Source of the DNA: Anaerolineae bacterium
Lineage (GTDB): Bacteria > Chloroflexota > Anaerolineae > Anaerolineales > Anaerolineaceae
Assembly (NCBI GenBank): GCA_013178295.1
Contig: JABLWW010000013.1
Coordinates: forward strand, 62,001-126,000
Direction: 5' to 3'
Length of the DNA stretch: 64,000 bases
Made by a program: the position numbers and the translations under genes. Numbering within the stretch: position 1 is the first letter of the stretch; every line of letters begins with the position of its first letter. Shown here one piece after another: positions 1 through 8,152 of this stretch. The notes beneath the pieces were generated by a model. It was not told the origin of the DNA and searched no databases. It was given only the letters and a program-made list of their open reading frames with translations.

Positions 1-1279
1 GCACGCCCAGCTGCGAGCCGGGCTTATTCCACCATGGGGGCACCAGCAGCCCAAAACCGGCGGATTGCAGCAGCGGTGCCGCCTCGCGCAGAAACGTGTA
101 TGCCTCCTGTGTGGAAAGGCTGAGGTGGGTGGGGTGCTTTTCTTTCAGGCTGGTGGCGATGGGGGGGAAAAGGCGTGCAGCGTAACCCAAACCGGCAAGC
201 AGTTTTTCCTGCGGGTTCTTAAAACGGTGGTTGAGATGGGTCAATGCGCTGCTGCGGGTTTTCCAGACCGTTTCGGCGGGGATGATCAGGCTGGGGTCGT
301 CGCGTGCCTGGAGCATATAATCGAGCTTCCAGCTGGCGGTCGAATCACCCTGCTGATGGGGTGCCTCGAGACGGAAGGAGATGCAGAAGTTGGCGTCCCC
401 GGCGGCATGCAGACTGCGCATCCAGGCGCGATGGCTGATGGACAGTGCGTGCAGACGGGCGGGTGGGGCTTTGACAAGCGGGTCGTCATCAAACAGGGCT
501 GCCAGCCAGCGGTTGGCGGGGTCATCATCCTGAATAAGCAGCGAGGGGATGGCCGAGCGCGCCCAGCTGCGTACCAGAGCATCGCATATTCCATTGATAA
601 ACGAAGAAAGCAGGGCATGCGGCGCGGGCGGCTCGCGTTTGGGTTTGTATTCAGCGCGGCAGATGGGCGGCATGGCGGCTTCGAGCTGTGCCAGCCGCTG
701 GGCGTCGCGCGGGTCATCCAGCACCGGCAGCCAGCGGGCATGGAACACTGTTTTATCCAGCCGCGCCTGTCCGCCGTGGTCAAGCGCAATCAGCATCGGG
801 ATCAGCTTTTGGGCGGAGAGTGCCTCCAGCGCCAGCGATGCGGCGGTGTGCCAGAAACGGGCGTCATCAGCGGCGACAAAATGGTGCGGTGTTTCCGCCG
901 GGTTGGTGTGCAGAGGCAGGTTGATCAGCAGGATGAAAGCCTTTGCCGGGGGGAGCCAGAGCCCTTTGACAATCCACGGCGCCAGGAAGGGCTTTTTGCC
1001 GTTATCCAGCGTCCAGGTGTGCAGCAGGCGCGGTGAAGGCTGCGGTCCGTTGCGGGTGGTGGGCAGGCGCAGGGTGATCTGACGTTGATCGCCCTCGATT
1101 CCCAGTGCAACAGAGAGGTCATCTGGAGGCGCGCAAAAAGGGTGCGGACGGGGTCTTTGTGGCATCCGCCCACGCTGCCCACGCGGCGTCGCGCCGCTGG
1201 AAGTTTCAGCCCAAAAGAGGAAGCCTCCCGTATCCGCTGGAGTGGAAGGAGGTTTCCAGTGCGCGTGGAGAACGAGCAT
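1..1279 (-). CDS. SNF2-family DEAD/DEAH helicase, N-terminal part (partial)
   Basis: This minus-strand frame stays open from an ATG at 1279 to the left window edge, about 426 codons, so the C-terminal helicase motor lies outside the window. The protein begins MLVLHAHWKP, continues with GGFLFWAE and HPFCAPPDDLSVALG, and near the edge reads GFGLLVPPWWNKPGSQLG. These are hallmarks of the long N-terminal region (SNF2 helicase-associated, DUF3670-like) of bacterial SNF2/HepA-type ATPases that usually sit beside SWIM-domain proteins. The role would be ATP-dependent DNA or nucleoprotein remodelling. No good Shine-Dalgarno precedes the ATG, but a TATAAT lies 12 nt upstream (1292-1297), so a nearly leaderless mRNA is possible. 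The family call comes from recognised motifs; the motor domain cannot be checked here. Confidence 0.75.
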   Translation of the reverse strand, partial: MLVLHAHWKPPSTPADTGGFLFWAETSSGATPRGQRGRMPQRPRPHPFCAPPDDLSVALGIEGDQRQITLRLPTTRNGPQPSPRLLHTWTLDNGKKPFLAPWIVKGLWLPPAKAFILLINLPLHTNPAETPHHFVAADDARFWHTAASLALEALSAQKLIPMLIALDHGGQARLDKTVFHARWLPVLDDPRDAQRLAQLEAAMPPICRAEYKPKREPPAPHALLSSFINGICDALVRSWARSAIPSLLIQDDDPANRWLAALFDDDPLVKAPPARLHALSISHRAWMRSLHAAGDANFCISFRLEAPHQQGDSTASWKLDYMLQARDDPSLIIPAETVWKTRSSALTHLNHRFKNPQEKLLAGLGYAARLFPPIATSLKEKHPTHLSLSTQEAYTFLREAAPLLQSAGFGLLVPPWWNKPGSQLGV

Positions 1280-1321
1280 TAACTGGTGCTTATTATACTC
1301 CTGTTTTGTAAATATCAGGCA

Positions 1322-2314
1322 TTAGCGTTTCTGGTCACGGACAGCGTCGGTGTGATATTCACCGGGCTGCTCCAGCAATCTTGACTGGAGCGCTGGGCTG
1401 ACCTGTTTGTCAGTGATGGGTTTGCTGCCATTATCTTTCTGACGCATCCGTTTTTTCTCAACAGAGGTAAGCTGAGCCGGAAATAGTTGAGCAGCGTCAA
1501 TGTCGCGGATGCTTTGTATTTTGCCTAAAAAATAAGAAACGTAAAAACCTTGATAGGTTGTCTCATGGACATTTTGCAACTTTTCGGTAGCCATCTTGAC
1601 ATACTCTGCATCAAGATCAATCCCCACAAAATGACGCCCCAGAGCCTTTGCAGCAATGGCTGTTGTGCCTGTCCCCAGAAATGGATCAAGGATGATATCT
1701 CCGGGGTCAGTGCTCATCAAAACAATCCTTTCCAACAAAGGTACCGGTAACTGACAGGGATGTTCGTCGCGACGGACGTTATGTCGGATACGGTGAATGT
1801 CTGTCCACACATCGCTAACCAGAGCGCCAAATGGGTGCATCTGGTCTTTTTTGCCGCCATAATCTTTGAGATAGCTGTTGCACACCCGACAGCGCTTATG
1901 CGGGGCGCGTACCTCATAAAATTTATATCCTTTGAGTTCTTTTGTATAAAACAGAATGCCGTAATGGGCGGGCAAAAGAGTCTTTCCTAGCGGGTTACTC
2001 ATGGCGTCCCATGCGATCCAGTGACGAAAGTGAGCAATTTCGTTCAAGATGCTGGCATAGTATGTCAGCCATTTGGGGATGTTGTGCACGAAGATAGACC
2101 CGCTTGGCTTTGTAATGCGGACCAGTTCGCGCAGCCACTGCCTGCACCAGTTCAGATATTCTTCGACTGGCTTTTGATCGTTGTAAGTGGTGTATTTCTT
2201 CTCGAGGTTAAATGGGGGGTCAGCGAAACAGACGTCAACACTGTTATCCTCAATACGCGCCAGGATATCCAGACAATCGCCATTGATAATGCTATCTAGA
2301 TACTCGGCTAACAT
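1322..2314 (-). CDS. Type II DNA methyltransferase, beta class (N6-A or N4-C)
   Basis: This 330-residue protein is an S-adenosylmethionine-dependent DNA methyltransferase of the N6_N4_Mtase family. The catalytic motif ADPPFNLEKKY is near residue 31 and the SAM-binding DPFLGTGTTAIAAKALGR near residue 205. That order (catalytic motif first, SAM motif second) defines the beta class. A CRVC pair around residue 141 lies in the variable region and may help fold the target-recognition part. DPPF fits adenine-N6 better than cytosine-N4, but the recognition sequence cannot be read. It begins 18 bp after the stop of the upstream putative endonuclease gene, so the two form a cassette. About the last 60 residues after the core look like a polar tail. 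Base composition is more AT-rich than in flanking genes. Confidence 0.88.
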   Translation of the reverse strand: MLAEYLDSIINGDCLDILARIEDNSVDVCFADPPFNLEKKYTTYNDQKPVEEYLNWCRQWLRELVRITKPSGSIFVHNIPKWLTYYASILNEIAHFRHWIAWDAMSNPLGKTLLPAHYGILFYTKELKGYKFYEVRAPHKRCRVCNSYLKDYGGKKDQMHPFGALVSDVWTDIHRIRHNVRRDEHPCQLPVPLLERIVLMSTDPGDIILDPFLGTGTTAIAAKALGRHFVGIDLDAEYVKMATEKLQNVHETTYQGFYVSYFLGKIQSIRDIDAAQLFPAQLTSVEKKRMRQKDNGSKPITDKQVSPALQSRLLEQPGEYHTDAVRDQKR

Positions 2315-2332
2315 ACGACCACAACCTCTGTT

Positions 2333-3277
2333 TTATTGCGGTGGGGGTGCAAGAAATCTATCTGGAACATGCGCAACAATAATTTCTTCAAGTTGATCAA
2401 GGGTTTTGATATTGAGGCAGTAATGACAACCGGCGTGCATTTTCCGCAGGTCGGAACGGCGCGCCAACCAACCAGCCCCGTCAACAATGTTGACAAACAC
2501 AAGGCGTTGACGGGGATGACGGACATTTTGTCCCTCAATTTTTTCGTACATAGCTTGTTGTTCATTGGCACGCGTTGTTTGACTACTGGAAGTAGTTTCC
2601 ATGTAAGAGACCATTATCATCACATAAGGCTCCTTTGTGGATGGAAGCACATGGTCTATTTCTTTTCCTAGAAACGCAACCTGCCCTTTCGTATGAGGCA
2701 CGCCATACGTGTGTTGCAAACGATCAAGCACCTGTGCCACTTTTTGTTCAACAAACGCGCCCTTTTGGTCAATGTATTCGCCGGTCAACTTTTTACGGAC
2801 GATATTTCCAATGAGATTCTCATCATGGATTACCTCTGACCAGTTGGCGGGTAGTGAAAGTTGATCCAGATAAAAGTCTGCTACCTGGTCAGCAAGCAGT
2901 TTGCTACTTTTTCCTTCCAGAAACAGCCGGGCAATTGTTTCTGCAAATGTATCGTCTTTTTTTGCTTTGCGATAGATATAAGATGCTCCCCATTCTGGCC
3001 CGAAATCGTTGACAGCAAAGCGCTGGGCGGTAAGAATACGTAAAAACTTTTCTTGGGAAAGGTTGGTTAAAGCCAGAAGAACACCGAGAAAATTCTCATC
3101 TTTTTGAATAAATTGCTTTAAGTTTTGGGCGGGGTCATTCTGTGGCTGAAAGTCGAGCAATTCTTTGACGATTGTCCGCACGCGGCGGCGCATTGCCTCT
3201 TCTAACTCAGGGAGTTTCAGAAGAGGGGTGCAAGTTTGTACAAATTCTTCAAAAGAGGGTTTACGCGGCAGAGACAT
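2333..3277 (-). CDS. Putative type II restriction endonuclease paired with the downstream methyltransferase
   Basis: A 314-residue protein in the position expected for the nuclease of a restriction-modification pair, 18 bp upstream of the methyltransferase and on the same strand. Residues about 205-240 read GKEIDHVLPSTKEP, then VMIMVSYMETTSSSQTTRAN. This resembles a PD-(D/E)xK-like core, with an acidic residue in a beta hairpin followed by a second strand, but I cannot see the usual lysine of ExK, so the active site is either divergent or misread. Near the C-terminus there is a CHYC pair. The N-terminal two thirds looks helical and unremarkable. A TATAAT box about 21 nt before the ATG (rev. 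strand near 3304) could drive both genes. The call rests mainly on context and moderately on the core motif. Confidence 0.6.
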   Translation of the reverse strand: MSLPRKPSFEEFVQTCTPLLKLPELEEAMRRRVRTIVKELLDFQPQNDPAQNLKQFIQKDENFLGVLLALTNLSQEKFLRILTAQRFAVNDFGPEWGASYIYRKAKKDDTFAETIARLFLEGKSSKLLADQVADFYLDQLSLPANWSEVIHDENLIGNIVRKKLTGEYIDQKGAFVEQKVAQVLDRLQHTYGVPHTKGQVAFLGKEIDHVLPSTKEPYVMIMVSYMETTSSSQTTRANEQQAMYEKIEGQNVRHPRQRLVFVNIVDGAGWLARRSDLRKMHAGCHYCLNIKTLDQLEEIIVAHVPDRFLAPPPQ

Positions 3278-3380
3278 TGTACTGCAATCGGTATTGTGAT
3301 TATATCCAATTTCTGCCCGGCAAAAAAAGTTTGTTTGGGCAGGACTTGTTTTTCAATGCAATTTAGGGTATAGTATAAGT

Positions 3381-3417
3381 GCAAACGGGCGGATGCCCCC
3401 CTCATCCGTTCGTTTGC
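3381..3417. terminator. Long hairpin between restriction genes and AOR
   Basis: Arms 3381-3395 and 3403-3417 pair over 15 bp with two G-U positions and a 7-nt loop. The hairpin begins 4 nt beyond the AOR stop codon, so it probably ends AOR transcription. A short T run follows only on the plus strand; on the minus strand the tail is not U-rich. Confidence 0.5.
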
Positions 3418-3421
3418 GCTT

Positions 3422-5194
3422 TTAACGCTGCGGGTTGACGTGTTCGGCAAAGGATGCGATGGCGCGGCGCATAAACGCCTCGTCAAATTCCCCAGCCGGG
3501 GCGGGGGTCTCAAAAATGCGCCGCGGCAGCCGCAGATTGGAGAAGTCAAAGCCCTGGCGCTGTTTGAAAGCGTTTTTGCGTTGCAGTGTCTCGCTGCCCA
3601 TCTGTTCCAGATCGGCACAGCCCCAGCCAAAACCAGCGGCTTGCAGGGCGCGCGTGACCACGTCGGGGGTGTAGATGCCACGCGCAAACAGACAGACGCT
3701 GAGGCTGGTGAGCACTTGCCGCCAGCGCTCCTCTTTGAGCAGGGCAGCGGCAATCTCTTCAGGGGTGGTGGAGGATACGGGCGTTTTCTGGTCGAGGCTG
3801 TAGCCAGCGCTATCGAGATGGCTGTGGCGCGCCCCGGTTAGGTAGCCCAGATAGCCGCCTGGCCCGGTGTGGTAACCAGCCATCTCATTGCCGCCAAAGG
3901 ACATGGCAAAATCGCTTCCCCCATAGATAGAAGCGGCATGTTCTGTACCCTTTGCCAGGGCGCGGTAAAAGTCGTTTGGCTGCAAAACGATGTTTCTGAT
4001 CGCTTGGAGATATGCTTCAGCCTCTCCCCAGCGCAGCGCCAGTCCGCCGGTTTCTTTCTCGCCGATCAGCCCCTTTTCCAGCGCCTCGCTTGCCCATGCC
4101 AGAGCAACACCGCTGCTGATGACATCCAGCCCCTGCACCTCGCACTCGTCAATCACTTGCAGCACCAACGCCGGGTCGCCAATCCCCAACATGCTGCCCA
4201 CGGCGTAGATGGGTTCATGGTCATAGCCGATCATGGCTGTTTTGAAGAAGTAGGGGTCGTTGGGGTAGGGGAGACGCAGCGCCGCCAGGTGGATGCACGC
4301 CACCGGGCAGTGGGCACAGGCAACGCGCCTTCCCAAATAGCCAGCGGCAAGTGCCTCGCCGGAGATAGCGTCAGCGTGTTCGAAGCGCCCCGACTGCACA
4401 TTACGGGTTGGCAGGGCGCCGATGGCGTTCAACGGCTCCACGTTGACCGGTGTTCCCAGTTGGTGATACTTTTTCATCACATCCGTCTGAGTGGCAGCGC
4501 GGTAAATCTCGTCATAAACGGCGCGGTAAGCTTTTTTATCTGTCGCTTCCAGCGAGCGTTTACCGCCAATGATCAGCCCTTTGAGCTGCTTGCTGCCAAA
4601 GACGGCGCCCAGCCCCAGCCGTCCAAAATGGCGGTAGGTTTCGCTGATCACACAGGCATAACTGACCATCCTTTCACCCGCACGTCCAATGCGCAGGATG
4701 GTGCGATAACCGCTTCCCGTGCTGTTCTGACGCAGCACTGCCCCGGCTGTGTAGCTGCTGCGCAGCCCCCACAATGCAGAAGCGTCGCGAAAATGGACAT
4801 TGTTCTCGTCAATCTCCAGGTATAGCGGGCGCTGACTGCGTCCGCGTATCACCAGCGCGCCGTAGCCTGCCATGCGCAGGGCAACCGCGCTGCGCCCACC
4901 GGCGTGGCTTTCGCCCAAGTTGCCGGTGTGCGGCGATTTGAACATGGCGACGGTCTTGGAGGCTAGCGGGTAATACCCCACCAGCGGACCGACGGCAAAA
5001 ATGATCGGGTTTTCGGGGGCAAGCGGATCGCAGCCAGCGGGGCATTCCTCTTCCAGTAGGTGGATCGCCGCCCCGGCGCCGCCCATGCCGCTTTCAAAGA
5101 TGTCCGGGCGCTCCTGCACCCAAAAGCGCAGACGGGTGAGGTCAATATACAACACCCGCGGCAGCGGGTCGCCGGGGATCAGGTGTAGACTCAT
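3422..5194 (-). CDS. aor: Aldehyde ferredoxin oxidoreductase, tungsten/molybdopterin enzyme
   Basis: A 590-residue AOR-family protein that would oxidise aldehydes to carboxylic acids (or reduce acids) with ferredoxin as electron partner, in the cytoplasm. The [4Fe-4S] ligands are present: CAHCPVAC gives C293, C296 and C300, and the fourth is C501 in SVCLFARG, matching the spacing of the archaeal prototype. The pterin-binding N-terminal domain shows GESHAGGRSAVALRMAGYG around residue 95, and the second pterin motif CEVQGLDVISSG lies at about 351-362. The ATG overlaps the stop of the upstream ferredoxin-like gene by 4 bp, so the two are translationally coupled and the ferredoxin is the likely partner. 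The substrate cannot be assigned. It is quite divergent from the second AOR at 59.5 kb, which lacks such a partner. Confidence 0.93.
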   Translation of the reverse strand: MSLHLIPGDPLPRVLYIDLTRLRFWVQERPDIFESGMGGAGAAIHLLEEECPAGCDPLAPENPIIFAVGPLVGYYPLASKTVAMFKSPHTGNLGESHAGGRSAVALRMAGYGALVIRGRSQRPLYLEIDENNVHFRDASALWGLRSSYTAGAVLRQNSTGSGYRTILRIGRAGERMVSYACVISETYRHFGRLGLGAVFGSKQLKGLIIGGKRSLEATDKKAYRAVYDEIYRAATQTDVMKKYHQLGTPVNVEPLNAIGALPTRNVQSGRFEHADAISGEALAAGYLGRRVACAHCPVACIHLAALRLPYPNDPYFFKTAMIGYDHEPIYAVGSMLGIGDPALVLQVIDECEVQGLDVISSGVALAWASEALEKGLIGEKETGGLALRWGEAEAYLQAIRNIVLQPNDFYRALAKGTEHAASIYGGSDFAMSFGGNEMAGYHTGPGGYLGYLTGARHSHLDSAGYSLDQKTPVSSTTPEEIAAALLKEERWRQVLTSLSVCLFARGIYTPDVVTRALQAAGFGWGCADLEQMGSETLQRKNAFKQRQGFDFSNLRLPRRIFETPAPAGEFDEAFMRRAIASFAEHVNPQR

Positions 5195-5616
5195 GGTGTT
5201 GCCTCCACGCTGGCGGCGATTTCTTCATGCGCCAGCACCTCGTAGGGGCAGTAGTCGGCGCAGTAGCCGCAGTAAACGCACACCAGCGGTTTATTATTTT
5301 CGTCATCCCAGAACATAGCGCCAAATGGACAGGCTTTAACGCAGTTTCCGCATCCGATACAGCGCTCGGCGCGCAGGCGCACCCCGCTGCCGGAGCGCAC
5401 CTCGAGCGCATCGGTGGGGCAGACACGCGCACAGGGCGGGTCTGGGCAGGCGCGGCAGACGACAACCACAAATCCCTTGCGAATGCCACCCGCCGAGCGC
5501 ACGTGGAGGCAGGCGCCTTCCAGTCCGCCCTTGCCCAGCCGCCGCGTGCAGGCAAACATACACGACTGGCAGCCCACGCAGCGCTCAACATCAATCACGG
5601 ATAGACGTTTGGGCAT
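5191..5616 (-). CDS. Four-cluster 4Fe-4S ferredoxin, AOR electron-transfer subunit
   Basis: A 141-residue iron-sulfur protein with four cysteine groups: CVGCQSCMFAC near residue 13, CRACPDPPCARVC near 53, CIGCGNCVKAC near 88 and CVYCGYCADYC near 117. This is the layout of the electron-transfer subunit of DMSO-reductase/HycB type proteins with four [4Fe-4S] clusters. Overlap of its stop with the AOR start implies that it shuttles electrons for that enzyme. The start is set by a GGAG about 8 nt before the ATG at 5616. A TATGAT further upstream may be part of the promoter. Confidence 0.9.
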   Translation of the reverse strand: MPKRLSVIDVERCVGCQSCMFACTRRLGKGGLEGACLHVRSAGGIRKGFVVVVCRACPDPPCARVCPTDALEVRSGSGVRLRAERCIGCGNCVKACPFGAMFWDDENNKPLVCVYCGYCADYCPYEVLAHEEIAASVEATP

Positions 5617-5712
5617 ATATACTCCATCTCAGCAACATCTCAAGATGCGCTAATCATACCATTGTTTGAGAAAAAACAAGGGGCGGCAGAAGATGCTATG
5701 GTTGCCCGGTTT

Positions 5713-6717
5713 TTAGGGCTGCCAAGAGGGGCGGGAAGCGCGTTCACCTGCTTTCATGGAAAGCAGCTCTCTTTGGTTAGCGGTGCTGACATCCACAATG
5801 AAGATTTTTCCGGTCGACGCATCGCTGTCAATGGCGATTTCTCGACCATCCGGCGACCAGCTCAGGGTGGCGCTTTCAGAAAAAACGGCGTCTGATAATT
5901 TACGGATGTTTTGACCATTGCTGGACATCACGTACAGGGCAAACAGGTTGTATGTGCCGTCCCTTTCTGATAAAAAGGCGATCTGGCTTCCATCGGGCGA
6001 CCAGACGGGGTGAATGTTTGCCCAGGTGTCGTGAGTGAGGGCAGTATCATTCGTCCCGTCCACATTTTTTACATGAATCTGGCTGGAACCGTCGTTGCGC
6101 TGCTGCTGTTCCAGCAGGGACATGTAGGCGATTTTCTTTCCATCAGGCGACCACGCCGGAGTCTGGAAGAAAAAATCATACGAGGGTTGACTGAATTGTG
6201 TCATCCGTTGGCTTTCGATATCAACGATGCGCCACCACCATAAACCTTGTCCGTCGCTGGTGCGGAAAGCAATCTGCCTGCTGTCCGGTAGCCAGATGGG
6301 AAAGTCGTTTTGACCATCGAATGTGATCTGTATCGGGTTGTTTCCGTTGGCGTCCATGATAAATATTTGGCTGCTCCCCGTTCGGTTGGAAGCAAAGGCA
6401 ATGCGCTTTCCGTCGGGCGACCAGGCGGGCATGGTATCCATGGAGGTTGAATCGGTAAGCTTTGTCATCCGGCTGCCATCCGGGCAGATGGAGAAAATAT
6501 CCGTGACCGTTTCGCTGGCAAGTGCAAAGGCGATTTTCCTGCACCACTCATCTGAAGGGTTTTCTTGCTGCGGTGTTGTGGCAGTGAGAACGGGGGTTGG
6601 AGAAGGCTGCGGGGGAGGCGGCTCGGGTGTTGCCTGTGGAGAAACGGCTTGCCCGCAGCCCGCTAACAACAGCCATACAACGATTGTCCATAAGCGAAGT
6701 TTTTGATATGTCTTCAT
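5713..6717 (-). CDS. TolB-like beta-propeller lipoprotein
   Basis: A 334-residue exported lipoprotein. The N-terminus is a signal peptide ending in a lipobox (LLAGC, lipidated Cys at about residue 21), followed by a Pro/Thr-rich linker. The rest consists of repeated WSPDG(K/R/S)xIAF blades at roughly 45-50 residue steps (PAWSPDGKRIAFAS, PIWLPDSRQIAFRT, PAWSPDGKKIAYMS, PVWSPDGSQIAFLS and LSWSPDGREIAIDS). These are PD40/TolB-type propeller repeats. Homologues of this sort are common in Chloroflexota surface proteins and probably mediate binding rather than catalysis; no TolB/Pal partners are nearby, so a Tol function should not be assumed. The start has an AAGGG ribosome site 7 nt upstream. Confidence 0.85.
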   Translation of the reverse strand: MKTYQKLRLWTIVVWLLLAGCGQAVSPQATPEPPPPQPSPTPVLTATTPQQENPSDEWCRKIAFALASETVTDIFSICPDGSRMTKLTDSTSMDTMPAWSPDGKRIAFASNRTGSSQIFIMDANGNNPIQITFDGQNDFPIWLPDSRQIAFRTSDGQGLWWWRIVDIESQRMTQFSQPSYDFFFQTPAWSPDGKKIAYMSLLEQQQRNDGSSQIHVKNVDGTNDTALTHDTWANIHPVWSPDGSQIAFLSERDGTYNLFALYVMSSNGQNIRKLSDAVFSESATLSWSPDGREIAIDSDASTGKIFIVDVSTANQRELLSMKAGERASRPSWQP

Positions 6718-6889
6718 GATTAATCCCTTTCATCGCCTATTATAAATCAGGCATGTTGCCAAACGGAGTTGCGCTCGTGAGAAGAAATGCGCTGGAAAAC
6801 CCGCAAATGGCTTATCATTGACAGCCTTTCCATGCCTCTGGCTATTCTGACAAAAAGGTTGTACGGTTGCGAGATATTTACGACGTCTG

Positions 6890-7750
6890 CTAACCGTGTT
6901 TAATAAACGTGCCTTTCTGCAGCTCATCAAATGCCAGGCGCAATTCCTCCTGCGAGTTCATCACGATTGGGCCGCGCCATGCGATGGGCTCGCCAATGGG
7001 TTTGCCTGAAATGAGCAGAAAGCGTACTCCCTCGCCGACGGTTGAAATCTGCACCTGATCGCCATCTGTGAACAATATCACGCTCCCGTTCTCCAGTGTG
7101 GACTCTTGTGCCCCAAATTGCCCCACGCCTTCAAAGACATAGGCAAATACAGTGTAACCACGCGGGGTGGGGTGGGAGAACTGGCTGTTGGCTGGCAGAG
7201 CCACGTCAAGGTACTGTGGATCGGTGATAATATCCCGCACCGGACCCTGCTGCCCGTCGATGGTGCCACATATAACGCGAATGCATGTTCCGTTCGAGCG
7301 GGTTACAACAGGTATCCGGCTGCTTTTGATCTCCTGATATCGCGGGGCCATCATCTTGTGTGAAGCCGGCAGGTTAGCCCACAACTGGAAACCGTACATG
7401 CGTCCTTGTGCATCGCCCTTGGGCATCTCTTGATGGATAATGCCGCTACCGGCAGTCATCCATTGGACGTCGCCTGCAGAAATCACCCCGCGATTGCCCA
7501 GGCTGTCGCCGTGTTCCACACGGCCTTCGAGCATGTAGGTGATGGTCTCGATGCCGCGGTGTGGGTGCCAGGGGAATCCCGCCAAATATTGCTGTGGGTC
7601 ATCCGAGTGGAAGTCATCCAGGAGGAGAAAGGGATCAAAGAGATACGGATCGCCAAACCCGATGGCGCGTTTGAGGTGCACGCCGGCGCCCTCCAGGGTG
7701 GGGCGGTTTTTGAAGGTGTGTTTTATCGCTCGGGGATTATTGGCAGACAT
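6890..7750 (-). CDS. Pirin family protein (cupin)
   Basis: A 286-residue pirin-like bicupin. The N-terminal cupin contains FPWHPHRGIETITYMLEG and GDVQWMTAGSGIIHQE, which hold the conserved His/His/His/Glu metal ligands, and a second cupin half follows (GSVILFTDGDQVQI). Pirins bind Fe and some oxidise quercetin; others are redox regulators, so no specific reaction is claimed. The frame extends 18 codons upstream, but the ATG at 7750 has a proper AAAGGA site about 8 nt before it and begins the conserved region, so I take it as the start. The neighbours give no pathway hint. Confidence 0.88.
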   Translation of the reverse strand: MSANNPRAIKHTFKNRPTLEGAGVHLKRAIGFGDPYLFDPFLLLDDFHSDDPQQYLAGFPWHPHRGIETITYMLEGRVEHGDSLGNRGVISAGDVQWMTAGSGIIHQEMPKGDAQGRMYGFQLWANLPASHKMMAPRYQEIKSSRIPVVTRSNGTCIRVICGTIDGQQGPVRDIITDPQYLDVALPANSQFSHPTPRGYTVFAYVFEGVGQFGAQESTLENGSVILFTDGDQVQISTVGEGVRFLLISGKPIGEPIAWRGPIVMNSQEELRLAFDELQKGTFIKHG

Positions 7751-8152
7751 AGCATTATCCTTTATATTATTACAAATATTATCATATAAATCTAATAATA
7801 TCAATACTGAATGTTATGGAGTGGGGCAGGGGAGCAGGGGGCTGCGCAAACGAGCACCAGAGCAAAGATGATCATCCATGCCGCCGGGGAGGAAAAGCCG
7901 TCCAAAGCCTTCGGTTTCTGGGTATTCGTTCTTGCTGGTCGGGGTGGGGCTGTTGGAAGCGCTGGATTTAGTTGGAAAAAAGATAAGGAAACCTTTCTGA
8001 AGCTCGATATTTTTTTTGTTGATGATTTTTGTTTTTGATAATATAAATTATCAAAAACAAAATAGACTGCAAAGTGAACCATCCCCAACGGCGGCTGTGA
8101 TATACTTTGCTTCGAAATATTCCCATCTTGGTAAAACTTTAAGGAGGCTTCC
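7751..8152. other. 402-bp intergenic region between pirin and homoserine dehydrogenase
   Basis: This divergent spacer holds no convincing gene. It has an AT-rich stretch near 7770-7800, a GC-rich middle and the perfect palindrome listed separately. A TATACT at 8101-8106 is a possible -10 box for the downstream gene, without a clear -35 partner. Confidence 0.5.
8031..8058. promoter_or_regulatory. Perfect 12-bp-arm AT-rich palindrome
   Basis: The two arms GTTTTTGATAAT and ATTATCAAAAAC are exact reverse complements separated by ATAA. It lies 95 bp before the homoserine dehydrogenase start and 280 bp from the pirin start. Its size and symmetry suit a dimeric repressor operator better than a terminator, since the stem has only four G/C pairs in total. 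Confidence 0.5.

Noticed and set aside
65-1036. A 323-codon plus-strand frame at the left edge
   Set aside because: The opposite strand has a continuous frame with recognisable SNF2 N-terminal motifs; the plus-strand product has no domain character.
5713-6717. Assigning the propeller lipoprotein as TolB of a Tol-Pal system
   Set aside because: It has a lipobox and only the PD40 blades; there is no TolB N-terminal domain and no tolQRA or pal nearby.
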